Position numbers and translations under genes: made by a program. A DNA stretch of 64,000 nt, taken from Platerodrilus igneus (lineage: Eukaryota > Arthropoda > Insecta > Coleoptera > Lycidae). The notes beneath the pieces are model-generated. The model did not search any database and was not told the DNA's origin. It worked only from the letters and a program-made list of their open reading frames with translations. Below, in pieces: positions 36,761-47,746 of the stretch (the stretch's first letter is position 1; every line of letters begins with the position of its first letter). Location of the stretch: positions 1,049,501-1,113,500 of the forward strand of contig JARFIW010000941.1 in the NCBI GenBank assembly GCA_036346225.1, read 5' to 3'.

Positions 36761-37420
36761 GACTATAAGTCAATAATTTTATGCTTAAATACACAAGGCT
36801 TAATTACACATTTTGACGAGATACAACAGCTAATCAATCGAGAAAAACCAATATTGGTATGTTTAACAGAAACACATCTGACAAATTGTATTGAAAGTAA
36901 TGAAATAGGCATTAAAGGATACAGTTTAGGTAGGGTTGATTCTAGTTCACGACACACAGGAGGTGTCATAATTTACTATCAGGCATTTCTACAGTTTGAA
37001 ATATTAAAAGAGTATAGCCTTCATTTAGAATATTGGGATATTGTTGGTAATATTAAGTTGAATAGTAGAACTATAAATATAGCTGCGTTTTACCGTTCAC
37101 TAAGTGGAAGTTGTGAAAATTTTCTAAACCTGTTGGAAAATTTGTTAGAAGAACTAGTAGAATCACGTCGTAATGAAGATATCATTCTGATTGGGGATTA
37201 TAATATTGATTGGAATAAAATAAATGATTTCTATACAATTAAGTTAAAAAATATTGTAAAGGACTGTGGATTTGTACAACTAATTTCTGAGAGTACAAGA
37301 ATTACTAAGGAATCTGAAATATTAATAGATTTAGTGATAACTAATAAGAATGGATTAAAAAGTACAGTATGACACACTCCAAAAGTTACAGATCATAGTA
37401 TTGTTGTTGCAGACATTAGT
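36761..37420 (+). pseudogene. LINE AP-endonuclease domain
   Basis: LCLNTQGL (metal/phosphate Asn), CLTETHL (catalytic Glu), IILIGDYNIDW (Asp/Asn), LIDLVITN and, after an in-frame stop at 37370, TDHSIVVADI (Asp-His pair). All core APE motifs remain readable. In LINEs this domain nicks the target DNA to prime reverse transcription. Confidence 0.85.
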
Positions 37421-37504
37421 CACATCACACCAAAACTCCAAGTTGATGCAGAAAGCAAAATATAGAAAATTCTTAACTATGAGGCCATAAAGAGCGAGTT
37501 AATA

Positions 37505-39438
37505 TTGGCAGATTGGAAGTATGAAATAACCGACATCGATAAACTTTATAAAACATTTTACACAAACATTAAAAATGCAATTGACCATAATTCATATGAC
37601 AAGGAAGTGTCACAAAATAGTTCAATATTATCGTTTAATGGAGAAATACAAAGAGTAATTAATATACGAAATAAATTTTATAAAAAATTTACATTCACAA
37701 GAAGTATGGAAGATTGGAAAGCATACAAGAATGCAGAAATAATGTGATATTCATGATCCGTAGAGCTAAGATTAAATATTATGAAAAGAAAATAGATGAA
37801 AATAAAGGTAACCCAGTAAAAATGTGGAAGACTTTAAAACTTGTATTAAAAACCGAACTTATTCAAAATAGTAAGCACATTATATTTGAGAATACACTAG
37901 AAACTAATGACAAGACTATTGCTGAAAACTTCAATACTTACTTCAGAAATAGTATAACAGAAATTACATCATCAATTGGTATTGAAAAGTTTGAGTTTCA
38001 CGACCAAATACGTACAAGCCTGAAGGAATTAAGTACTTTTAAATTATTAAAAATACATGAACTGAAAGAATTGGTATATAAGCAAGCAAATAAAAGCAGC
38101 CCGGATGGTGTAAACAGTAGAGTTCTTAAATAACTTTTTGATATTATTGGTTATCCGCTACTAAACATAATAAATATGTCTCTTATGCATTATATTGTGC
38201 CCAAGGACTTAAAGATATCAACAATTACGCCAATTCAAAAAGTAGTATCAACAAAGAAATGCGAAGAGTACAGGCCTATAAATATGTTGGCTACAATTGA
38301 AAACGTATTAGAAACAGTAATATATAAGCAACTGAAGCAATTCTTGGATGAGACTAATATATTAACCACCTATCAGTCTGGTTTTCGAACGAAACACTCG
38401 TGTGAAACAGCGATTCAGCTAATTATAAATGACTGGAAAGAATCAATGGATAAAGGAAAGTCGGTGTGTGCAGTCTTTATAGATTACAAAAGAGCATTTG
38501 AGACTATAAGTAGAAATATTCTCATTCAAAAATTGGAAAAATATGGAGTTAAAGACAATGCTTTAGAGTGGTTTAAAGACTACCTACAAAACAGGGAGCA
38601 AGAAACGAGATGGCAACGGGAAACATCTAGTAAATCAGAAATTGAGTGGAGTGTTCCACAAGGAAGTATTTTGGGACCATTGCTTTTTATAATTTACATA
38701 AACGATATAGTGAATGTAGTGAAGGTAACATAGATGCATATGTTTGCTGATGACACTTTAATATATGCTGAAGGTGCAAATGTAATAAACCTGATTCAAT
38801 CTGTAAATAGTGACTTAATAAGAATTAGCAAATATTTAGTTGGAAATAAGCTGAAGATAAATGTTGATAAAACAAAATGGATGTTGTTAACGAATGATAG
38901 AAGTTATCAAATGATAAAAACAGAAAATAGGAGTGTACAAATAGATGGGTATGATATTGAACTGATAGAGAACATTAAATACCTTGGCGTAATAATCGAC
39001 CGAAAATTAACTTTCAAAATGCATCTACAGATGGTTATAAATAAAGTAAGCAAAAAGGTTGGATTTCTGAGAAGAATTAGTGCAAAGCTATCAAGTTTTG
39101 CTCGAATAACTTTATATAGAGCAATAGTTTATCCACACCTAACATATTGCAGCACCATTTTATTTGTCTCAAACCAAGGTGATTTGGAAAGATTGCAAAA
39201 GATACAAAATCGTGCAATGAGATGTTTATTAAAATGTAGCAGATTTGCCAAAGTCCGTAAAATGTTAGAATGCCTTAATTTTTTAAATGTTCAGGAACAA
39301 ATGAAATATAATAGTATGGTTTTTATATATAAAATTATAAATGGTTTGCTGCCTTCGTACTTGGTTAGCAACTTAATTAAAGTGTCGTATATACATAACT
39401 ACAGCACAAGACAAGCAGACAATTGCTATATATACTAG
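37505..39438 (+). pseudogene. LINE reverse transcriptase, broken into four frames
   Basis: RT motifs occur in order across frame breaks near 37740, 38130 and 38730: ANKSSPDGVNSRVLK (about 38087-38131), EYRPINMLATIE, VFIDYKRAFETIS, SVPQGSILGPLLFIIYIND, and the catalytic FADDT just after a stop at 38731. The C-terminal part contains KYLGVIIDRKLTF and LYRAIVYPHLTYCS. The stops are few, so the element was active not long ago on a genome timescale (inference). Confidence 0.88.
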
Positions 39439-40017
39439 AAGAATAAAACGATAACCACAACAAATGTATTTCATTATGGCGTTAAGATATATAAATTACC
39501 AAAATCAGTTACAAATCAGTCTTCTCAAAGAAAATTCAAGAGTAATTTAAAAAAATATATTTTAAGTTGTAGAAATGAAAACTAATTATATTATTAACTG
39601 TATTTTAGTAATTTGCTTTATAGTATAATATTTTGTTTTATACTTTAATAACCTATATTGAGTTATGCAATAAATCTACTTACTTACTTACTTACCTGAT
39701 GGCAATATTATTTACTTTTGCCATAGTATGAGGACTCCTGCGAAATTATATTAATATAATAGCTTCGATTACTTCATAGGGTTGTTGCAAACTAATTCGC
39801 TCTGACAAAGCTTAAGGAAGCTGAAACCGACCGGCAGTGGATGTTTCCTCCCCTTGTGAATTAATAAAGCTATTGTTTGTTAATGGCTATACAACTATTA
39901 GCTCGATTTGTATAGGTGAATAAAGCTCTTATTATTTTCATAAGAGTTTATTCACAGATACAGGTTAATTATTATTTTGTTCTACACAATTCCTTATTTC
40001 GGACTGCAAATAACTAG

Positions 40018-40256
40018 GTGTGTGAAATCAGCTAATTAATTGTTATATAGTTAAATTTCATGTAAATTCAATAACTTGAGGATTGGAAAACATTTTTTAA
40101 CATGTTTCTCTTTATACGATTGAGGGAATGGTTATTAAAGAAGTGTGTGATTACAATACCGTAAGGGTTAAGCAGCCGGGGACTGCTAATATGACTATTG
40201 TTATGTAATTAGTTATTGTATGTATAAGTAGAAATCATGTATGTAAGCTGTATTTC
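40018..40256. other. Unassigned; likely 5' part of the Penelope-like element
   Basis: AT-rich sequence between the fold-back arm and the Penelope RT. No motif recognised. Confidence 0.3.
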
Positions 40257-40652
40257 ATGTTAATATCGCAAGGAAAAAAATTATCAAACATCAAAACTGA
40301 AAATACACACACAATGGTAAGTTTTGATGTAGTAAATCTCTTCACAAATGTTCCTGTAAACCAAACGCTTAATATTATAAAAAATAAACTACAAAAAGAT
40401 GACAACCTTCAAGAAAAAACAAAACTAAGTATATTATTGATCATGGAATTACTTGGTATATGCGTCAATACCACATGTTTTCAAATAAATGACGAATTCA
40501 ACAAACAGAGCTTCGGAATGGCGATGGGAAGTCCACTATCGCCAATCTTTAGTAATATAGTCATGGAGGAATTCGAAAAAGATGTAATATTCACACAAGA
40601 ATTGAAACCACTAATCTGGTGGAGATGCATAGATGATGTCTATGCTATTTGA
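40257..40652 (+). pseudogene. Penelope-like reverse transcriptase, N-terminal part
   Basis: The frame has SFDVVNLFTNVPVNQTL (RT motif A region), a conserved helix with MELLGICVNTTCFQ, the GMAMGSPLSPIFSNI block and the catalytic IDD in WWRCIDDVYAI. These are specific to Penelope-like RTs, which are related to telomerase. The frame stops right after YAI, where a Trp is usual (TGA in place of TGG), and homology then ends at the insertion. Confidence 0.9.
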
Positions 40653-40687
40653 CCTCATAATACAAAACTGATTAAAAACTTTTATAA

Positions 40688-42544
40688 CGGGACTTGGTGC
40701 TCGCAATACAACGAAAACGAGCAAGGGGGGATTTCAAACTGAATTCTAATTTACACTAAAATCGCTAATGAGGTAAGCAAGGTAAATGCTTATCGGGGCA
40801 GTCGGAGCAATCAGCTTCAATATACCCTGAGCTAACCCAGTACCGAGGCGGGGAGTGGGGTAAACCATCAACCAAACCTCTTACCAAAAATGAGCGCCAC
40901 CTAACTCTAGCATTACATGTGATTTTCCAATGCTCCACCGAAGGTACTACATTGGCCAGGAAGCGAGTTTTTTTTTACCTGGAAAATTTTGAATTTTGCC
41001 GAATCCTTGCTGTTCCAAGCAAGGTAGGGATCTTTAACGTGCGTGACAACACTCACACACGGGACCTCCATTTTACCTCTCATCCGAACGAGGGTGTATT
41101 TTTGCGAAAAATGCTCGCCTAACATTTTTCAAGCGGACCGTGTTGGGATTCGAACCCGGGACCTAGGGCGTAGTAGTCACACACATACCACTACGCCACG
41201 GAGCCGCCTACCTAACTCTAACAGCTGGGCTCCGACGGAACTGAGATAGGAAATTCCTAACGATCACCAATAATACCCACACAGCATACAATCCAGCTAA
41301 CATACGTTGACACACAGTAATGTAGATCTCATAGCTATTCAATACATTTACTATACAAGAATATATCAAATTAATAACAATAAACACATATACTATAATT
41401 TAATTAATAACTGGACTTACCCACTTGTTATGGTGCAACTTTAACGATACATATACCAATACATCGGTTGACTAATTTCAATTTTACTTTAAAATCAAAT
41501 ATTAACCCAGCCAACAAGGCAACATAAATCTGCGACCATACGGTCGATTTAAAAAGACTATTACGCAAATAAGGGGTTGCACTAGGATCCTAGCAGGATA
41601 ACCCTTAAGTACTGAGGGTATCTGCAATAATACCTGTAATAATAATAGGCGGGTCGTTGGCTTAGTTTTACATACTCTATTAAGTATTGTGAATATGCAA
41701 TGTTCAACACCCTAGATTAGAACCCAACCCTATTATAGTAAACCCAATAATGTTACAATGTAATTCACCAGCATGCAAAGTCGACCAACGGTTGCGATGA
41801 TAAAAATAAGATATGGAACGGACTCACCAACTGCTGATGTGGATGACGATGTTCCAGCTCAAATGGCGCGGGCAGGTAGAATATCGCCACCAATTATCTC
41901 GCATGGGTCTACTGGATCCGTACTTGTAAACATCTTCTCCTTTTCATTACAGATGCCACATCTAGAACTCGAAATTCAACATACAGGTTACAACGGTACT
42001 AGAACATAGAATGGCAGCACGTAAAACGTAGAATGCAGCACGTGGAACATAAATCTTGAATGGAACTGAAGTAAAACTTGAACTAGAATTAGAACTAGAA
42101 CCCTAAAATAGAATCCCCTAATTACAATCAGTAAAATCACGGCTTACTTACCGATCCACAATCGGGTTCAATGTGCAAACAAACAAAATGTGTAACAGGT
42201 GGTTACCAGATAGCAGTCGAGGACTCAACTTTTTGAATCGCCGTAATCCCAATTAGGCAATAAGAAAATTATATTAAATCACCTCAGAATAATTTCCTTT
42301 CAAATTAATTCGCTAAAATCCCTTTAACGAAGGCGGGCATATATACGAACCCAAAGCGTAAATTAAAAGTGTACGATTCTAATGAAGAATTATGTCAAGA
42401 TGATACCACTAAAGCTGGTCTGCAAACTCGTACCTGATAACGTGCTATCAATATTAAAGTATGTACAATTTAATACGGAAAGAATTAACTATTTAATACA
42501 CTGCTAAAAATCAAAAGTCGTCGTGAAAATTTCAACCGTAACAC
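40688..42544. mobile_element. Unidentified 1.86-kb insertion within the Penelope RT
   Basis: Penelope homology stops at about 40687 ('aacttttataa') and resumes near 42545 ('gattcgattaataaaatag'). In between lie a GC-richer stretch (40690-40900), SINE copy 3 and about 1.3 kb with no recognised domain. A 78-codon plus-strand frame at 41773-42009 is unrecognised. I could not define terminal repeats; it may be a non-autonomous LTR or DNA element. Confidence 0.5.
40899..41223 (-). mobile_element. tRNA-derived SINE, copy 3, with 14-bp target duplication
   Basis: Reverse-complement copy (body 40913-41209) with the best-preserved head: B box complement 'ggattcgaacc', A-box complement 'ccactacgccacgg'. 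Flanking acctaactctagca (40899-40912) and acctaactctaaca (41210-41223) differ at one position and form the target duplication. The small divergence suggests this copy is younger than the others (inference). Confidence 0.92.
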
Positions 42545-43195
42545 TTTGTAGATTCGATTAATAAAATAGAAACTATTAAATTCACTTATGAATTGGAGCA
42601 ACATGGAAAACTTCTATTTTTAGATATCCTAGTTAGCAAAAATGATACTGCAATTAATACATCAATATACAGAAAACCAACACACTCAAACAGATACTTA
42701 AACTTCGATTCAAACCATCCACACTGTGTCAAACGAGGAATTATCAAAACCATGTAAGATAGAGCAAAATTAATATCATCAAACGAAGGAATTTTAAAGA
42801 AAAGGACCTAATCAAATGTACACTAATAAAAAACAAGTATCCTCAATGAATAATAGAAAAAGAAATGAATAAAGTCCCAAACAATAGAAAAGAAGAAAAC
42901 AGAAACAACGATATGCATCAAAAAATGCTCTCAATACCATACATAAAAGGATTCCTCGAAAAATCCAAAGAATAGGAAACAAATTCAAAATCACAACTAA
43001 CAAAAACAAAACCCAAAAATGCAATACAATGTTCAAAAAACTGCATCTACAAAATACTGAGCGAATGTAATAAGTTTTACATAGGGGAAAATTCCAGACC
43101 ATTTGAAGTTCGATTAAAAGAAGATAAATCATATATAAAAAAGAGAAAATTTGAAAAATCAAAGAAGCTGCTTATATAACCCTACATAAAAATAA
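42545..43195 (+). pseudogene. Penelope-like RT C-terminus and GIY-YIG endonuclease remnant
   Basis: KFTYELEQHGKLLFLDILVS, YRKPTHSNRYLNFD and CVKRGIIKTM at about 42570-42760 are the RT thumb/linker of Penelope-like elements. At about 43020-43140 come CSKNCIYKIL and KFYIGENSRPFEVRLKE, a GIY-YIG-type active region with Tyr and Arg in place. Frameshifts occur in between. Confidence 0.8.
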
Positions 43196-43416
43196 CTGCG
43201 TAGCAAACGAATCTGTGACTTTCAGTAAACAATAGATTCCGTTATTAAAAGAAATAACAAATGAAAATCAAATGCCCCCACTATCTAGGTAGAATTGCAA
43301 TTTTTTCCTTTAAAAGTCACTCCCAGGGCGCAACACAAATTGGAGGCACTCATTCTTCTAATCTTTAAAATTTTCACCTAATGTATTCAAATCAAAGATT
43401 AATAAATCAAAGTCAC

Positions 43417-43498
43417 CTATCTGTGTCATAAATGTTAAACTTAAAAATTCTTATTATTTTGACAACGATCCTAGGTCATGGATCGAAACGTAAATAAA
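43417..43498 (+). ncRNA. Hammerhead-ribozyme-like motif in the Penelope terminal region
   Basis: Elements in order are: tctgtgtc ending in GTC (cleavage-site type NUH, 43425-43427); a variable stem I segment; TTGACAA at 43459-43465 (consensus CTGANGA, two changes); stem II cgatcc/ggatcg with loop taggtcat (43466-43485); GAAA (43485-43488); then cgtaaata, which can pair with the stretch before GTC to make stem III. Hammerheads in the terminal repeats of Penelope-like elements are established knowledge. The two core changes suggest this copy is inactive. The copy at 54604-54681 keeps the exact core. Confidence 0.7.
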
Positions 43499-43560
43499 GA
43501 CAATTATAAAAACTCTGAGTGGTTTAATTCTCAAAGAAGATTAAGAAAAATACTAAACAA

Positions 43561-44574
43561 ACCACAACAAAAATATAGGAAGTATTTATTTTCTGATAGT
43601 GTAGTAGTGTGGTTTTGCAATATTAAACACCAAATTCATAGTTGGCTCTTGCTGGCCATTGTTGCGGTTTGTCTTTTGCAATCCACCATTGTGGAAAATT
43701 TTGATGCAAAAAATTATGCACAGTGGCTTTATAGTGCGTGGGGGCCCCATCCAATTGAAACCACGTACGTTGCCTGATGTTCTCAGAAACATTCTCAAGT
43801 AATTGTGGTAATTAGAACCTTATAAAACTTAAAAAATTTTCTCCAGTTAAAGTCCCATCAAAGAAGTAAGGACCAATTACATGGTTTCCTACGATTCCTT
43901 TCCATACATTCAAGGATCATCTGTTTTGTTGATTTGTAATAAACACTTGATGAGGATTTTCATTATCATAATAATGCAAATTGTGCATTGGAAGTTTCAA
44001 AGATACTACAAGGAATATCTTTTACGGACTTAATTGCCTACTTTGCCAGTGTTGTCTCAAATATAAATATTATGTTAAGTTTCACAATATCACTGTGAAA
44101 GCAGTTGCAAGCGCTTAGTGAGGTAAATTTACTATAGATATATCCAAGGTGTTGTTTTGCGTAATCCAACCCAACATTATTGGTTAACTATTTACACAAC
44201 TGATACATTAATCACTTGCAGGCACAATCAACTGTTTCCCATTTTATATACAGTACTGAAATTTTTGCTTTACCTCTCATTGTTACTGTATGTTGTTCAT
44301 TATAAATATATGTAATGTGTGTCTTTATAGATTCATAACCTGGATCTTGAACTGACCCATTAGACAGGTAAGGTTGGTTTACTATTTTAGCTGCGGCTTG
44401 CACGGAACTCGCCTTGGCGCTCAACAAATAATACTTAGTACAAATTCGTGTTCAGACTCCAGCCCCTTGTGCTTCTGACTAGCGCCGTGGTGCTGGTTTA
44501 CAGCTCTTCATGAGGTTCCAGAGCTTGATGCATTTACTTATGGCACCGAACCCAAGGTAAACATGACATTTCAC
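43561..44574. other. Unassigned intron
   Basis: About 1 kb with no confident element. The frames at 43478-43777 and 44212-44427 are short and unrecognised. Confidence 0.35.
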
Positions 44575-45150
44575 GTCACAGTAGTTGCTTTTTCTTGTTA
44601 AATGTAGCACGAGCTTGTGCTAATCTTTGTATTATATCTTTTGCACTTTTCCCATCTTGCATTATTTGGCTTCTTAGGTAGCAGAAATCCTTAACTCCTT
44701 GCAAGTTCTCATTTCTTACTTGTATTCTGGTTTTTGATTTACTTTGCCCTCCTTTGCATACTAGTACTTTAGTTTTATTTTTGTTAATTTTCATACCATA
44801 TCTCACTGTTAGAACTGTTTCCATTTCATTAAGAGTAGCTTCTAGCTCTTCGTTGCTAGATGCTTATATGGTTATATCATTTGCAAATCTAAACATATCA
44901 ATCTTTTGTCCCTGCATAGTAATTCCAAATGTCTTCCTGCATTTGACAGTATTCATTGCCTCCTCAATGTACAAATTAAAAATCAATGAGGATAGGACAC
45001 ATCCCAGTCTCACCCATTTCCTATTATTTACTTCTCTACATTCCTGCTCTAATTCTATTACCGCTGTTTGCTCTTTATATAAGCTATGTACTATCCCTCT
45101 ATCCCTATAACTTATTCCAATATTTTTGAGTATTTCGTACAATAATATTT
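44575..45150 (-). pseudogene. Antisense LINE reverse transcriptase fragment
   Basis: Two minus-strand frames. The first, 45142-44864, has GCVLSSLIFNLYIEEAMN and a degraded catalytic box FANDITI (Asp-Asp expected; Asn here). The second, 44824-44576, has GMKINKNKTKVLVC, GVKDFCYLRSQI and a KDIIQRLAQARATF tail. The motif set (KINKxKTKVLV, FCYLGSxI) is common in arthropod LINE RTs. The element is truncated on both sides and abuts a gypsy remnant. Confidence 0.75.
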
Positions 45151-45194
45151 AAAAAATTACAGGGATATTTCTTAAAGTTAGCATTACCCACGGG

Positions 45195-45695
45195 GTAATA
45201 TGATAATGGCTAAATCGGGAGGTGATTAGGTTGTTAAGAGTTATATGTCAGGAATGTCGTACAAAATGGGTCCATGTTGAAATGCTGCAAACTGCTCTGA
45301 ATCAAACTGTGCATGACAGTACCGGGTTTACCCCAAACAAACTAGTTTGGGAAAACGCAAAAACCAACCTTATTAACATTTATTTACATGCCGATGACAG
45401 ACCATATGGTTAAAGATAGGGATGTGATCATTACACTTGTACATGATCATTTAAGAAGCAAGGCTCAGCGTCATCAGGAATGTCATAACGCACAGCACAA
45501 AGCTATAAGTTTCCACAATGTTCCGCGAAAGATGCAAATATAAAAAATTCTTTTTGTTGTATGATGGGCCATTTGTGGTTAAGGCAAGGTATGGCCCAGA
45601 TGTATATCTATTAGAAGTTGAGAATCGCCATGAGATTGGTAAATATAATATAATAAATTTGAAAAAGTTCGTTCCACCATGTACAGAGATCTAGA
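45195..45695 (+). pseudogene. Ty3/gypsy integrase C-terminal fragment
   Basis: Plus-strand LLRVICQECRTKWV, LNQTVHDSTGFTPNKL (45222-45413), then after frame breaks FLLYDGPFVVKARYGPD and LLEVENRHEIGKYN with a KKFVPP end (about 45545-45690). This is the end of the integrase core and the GPY/F module of gypsy elements. Its 5' part is missing. Confidence 0.8.
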
Positions 45696-46330
45696 CTATC
45701 TTTTCAACTTTTTTTGTTGGGGTAGATACTGTATTTTATAGACAACAGGTTAGTATAGGGTTAGATATTAAATTATCGTCAATGCTTCCTATTTAACTTT
45801 AATGTGGGGATGTGGTTGGTATTATAACATAACCAATATTTTTATAGTATAGTGTGAACTTCATCTATTCTATAGCATTAAATAGAGGGTAGAAGGGACG
45901 GAGGTTTTTAATAATTTTGTAGAAGATAGGTAGAACGACGTTGCAGGGGTAAGAGTGGTTAGTAATCATCGGTAGTTGGACAGGTTAAGATGTTACTTTG
46001 GGGTTCCTTCGCGAGATACCGTAATTATACTAATTATTAATTATATTAAAATTGTAGTTAGTGGTAGTAAATAATCATAAATAAAAACGTGAAGCAATTC
46101 CGGTTGTGCAGTTCCTAATAATTAAAGTAATATTTAAAGTGGCAGGAAAACGTCATGTGAGTGCCAGTAAACATTGAAGTAACCCAAGTGCTAATATTTT
46201 TTTGTTTTGTGAAAGTACAAGCTTTCTATTTCTACCTAAGTAGAGGCACGACCACTGCTTCCTGCTGCAGCTTAGAAAGAAATATTTACAGGAGGCGACT
46301 GACCGTTCTGTTGCTTAGGATGCAGATAAA
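45696..46330 (+). repeat. Probable 3' end and LTR of the gypsy remnant
   Basis: This follows the integrase end. A purine-rich 'aatgtggggatgtgg' near 45800 could be the polypurine tract, with the LTR starting about 45810. No second LTR is available to confirm it. A 62-codon frame at 46161-46349 is unsupported. Confidence 0.35.
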
Positions 46331-47190
46331 TTTTTCTGTTGTTTATTAATATTAGTCTACCTGAATTGCAAGAAATAGTAATTTGGTTGAATAGATACAC
46401 ACCTATTCTGTACTCTCTTAAGATTTTAATAACCGTATCAACTGTACAGAAGTAAACTGAATTGCATTTTTAACGCTCATCCGTTGTTTTGATTTAAGTA
46501 TTTAGTAGTTACGTAAGATACAAATAGACGTGAGTGTGCTGGACAGCTTTTGATTCATTGGCATTTAAATATCAATAATGCTTAGTAATTAGTGATGATA
46601 TTCATTGATATTATATGAACATTTATCTTTATTGTATTAAAACAATCTAAGAACTTTCAATTTTTCTTCGACTGGAGCATATATTTTCTTAAAATTGATT
46701 TTCAAGAACCCGTGCCTATCTGTGTATAAGCGGACCTTTTATAACGTTTTAAAAAATTATTTTGTCACGCAGATTGGATCACTTTAAATGTTTAATCCAT
46801 TGTTTGTTTACTGCAGTACAGCTGCAGCCTTTGTAACAAAACTAGTTTTGTTTAGAAATAACCTTTGTGTTCCACAATTTACACAATTGTGTGTAAATAA
46901 ATTATAAAAATTGTATCTAGGTTATCCGTTTTATAGTATGCTTCTAAAAACATTAGTAGTATGCACCTCTGTTACAACGCTAGTCACATTGGAACAATGT
47001 AATTCAATTTTGTTTTTCCTGTAAAATCGTTTCGATGTTATTTACAACATATTACTAATCAATATTTTAATGTGCAAATGAGTTTTAATTGATTAACCAA
47101 CACAAATAAAATAATTTTTGGAAAAACTGTCGTGGATGTTAACATTTTGCAATTTTTGTATAATATTTTAATCGTGAATTTTTATTGCAG
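46331..47190. other. Unassigned intron end
   Basis: AT-rich, nothing recognised. It ends with 'tttttattgcag', the acceptor of the next exon. Confidence 0.4.
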
Positions 47191-47746
47191 TATATGGGTT
47201 CAATTACTTGATAGGAGGCAACAAAGACTGGAAATAGTACTATTATCACTGAACAATTTTACAGAAGTGCTTCCAATGTATGATAGCGATGAAAACAATC
47301 TGCATCTGGGTAGTCCCATCGTACAAGTAATATATACTCAGGAATCATCCATATGGGTGAATGTACATGATCTCCTTTATTTTTTGCCATCTACAGAATT
47401 CAACGAAATTCATTTTATATGGGCTTCAGAAGAGTCAGGTTATCGTCATTTATATCTCATAACATCACAAATTATGCCATGTTGTAATGGAGAAATGGAA
47501 ACTTCTGAACCTATGGATTATGTGTTCCTTCAGCCTAAAATAATAAAAAAAGTAAGATTAACATCTGGAGACTGGGAGATACTAGGGCAAAATATTTGGG
47601 TTGATTACGAAAAACGGTTGGTTTATTTTATGGGATTAAAAGAAACGCCATTAGAAAAACATTTATATGGTGTATCGTTACAAAAGCCCGAAGATGTGAG
47701 ACTTCTTACACAACCAGGCCATTCATACAATATAGATTTTAACAAG
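47191..47746 (+). CDS. Dpp8/9: DPP8/9-like exon 4 (residues 330-515)
   Basis: A long propeller exon with LLDRRQQRLEIVLL at the start, SSIWVNVHDLLYFLP, ASEESGYRHLYLIT, KVRLTSGDWEILGQ, IWVDYEKRLVYFMG, and TPLEKHLYGVSL in the family's order. It enters in phase 2: one base, T, completes the Phe codon from exon 3, giving SEFIWV in place of the KYAW-type segment of vertebrate DPP9. The donor aacaag|gtttgt at 47747 is phase 0. The upstream in-frame Met at 47132 lies in the intron and is not the start. Confidence 0.94.

Larger units (their letters stand above)
36040..39694 (+). mobile_element. Nearly full-length LINE with PHD-type ORF1 (CR1/L2 group)
   Basis: The element sits precisely between 'ttttacca' (36032-36039) and 'cctgatggc' (39695), which are contiguous in the fold-back partner, so both ends are fixed to within a few bases. 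It holds a 5' UTR, a zinc-finger ORF1, AP-endonuclease, RT, a 3' UTR and a (CTTA)n tail at about 39674-39694. Stops and frameshifts interrupt the second ORF, so it is inactive but fairly young. The clade call is inferred from the ORF1 finger and RT motifs. Confidence 0.88.
35003..40017. repeat. Fold-back repeat: two direct units and one inverted unit, split by a LINE
   Basis: Unit A (35003-35530) and unit B (35531-35827, truncated) are direct repeats that share 'ttgccccaaaggc', 'gactagttatttgca', 'taataagagctttattc', 'caatagctttatta' and 'cttcgtcagagc'. Unit C is their reverse complement in two pieces, 35828-36039 and 39695-40017, separated by a LINE. Rejoined, C can pair with A/B over several hundred bases, so single-stranded DNA or RNA from here could form a long hairpin. 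No coding capacity is visible. It is likely a non-autonomous fold-back DNA element. Confidence 0.8.
40257..43560 (+). mobile_element. Penelope-like retroelement, split by a 1.9-kb insertion
   Basis: RT N-terminal and palm (40257-40650) continue at about 42545-42790 with the RT C-terminal part (LLFLDILVSKN, SIYRKPTHSNRYL). A GIY-YIG endonuclease remnant lies at about 43020-43190, followed by a 3' end carrying a hammerhead-ribozyme-like motif (43417-43498). The order RT, GIY-YIG, then terminal repeat with hammerhead is the known layout of Penelope-like elements. The gap 40688-42544 is an insertion containing SINE copy 3. Confidence 0.88.

Noticed and set aside
47132..47190. Start of an independent gene at the Met at 47132
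   Set aside because: Homology to DPP8/9 begins only after the tttattgcag acceptor; the upstream codons are intron.
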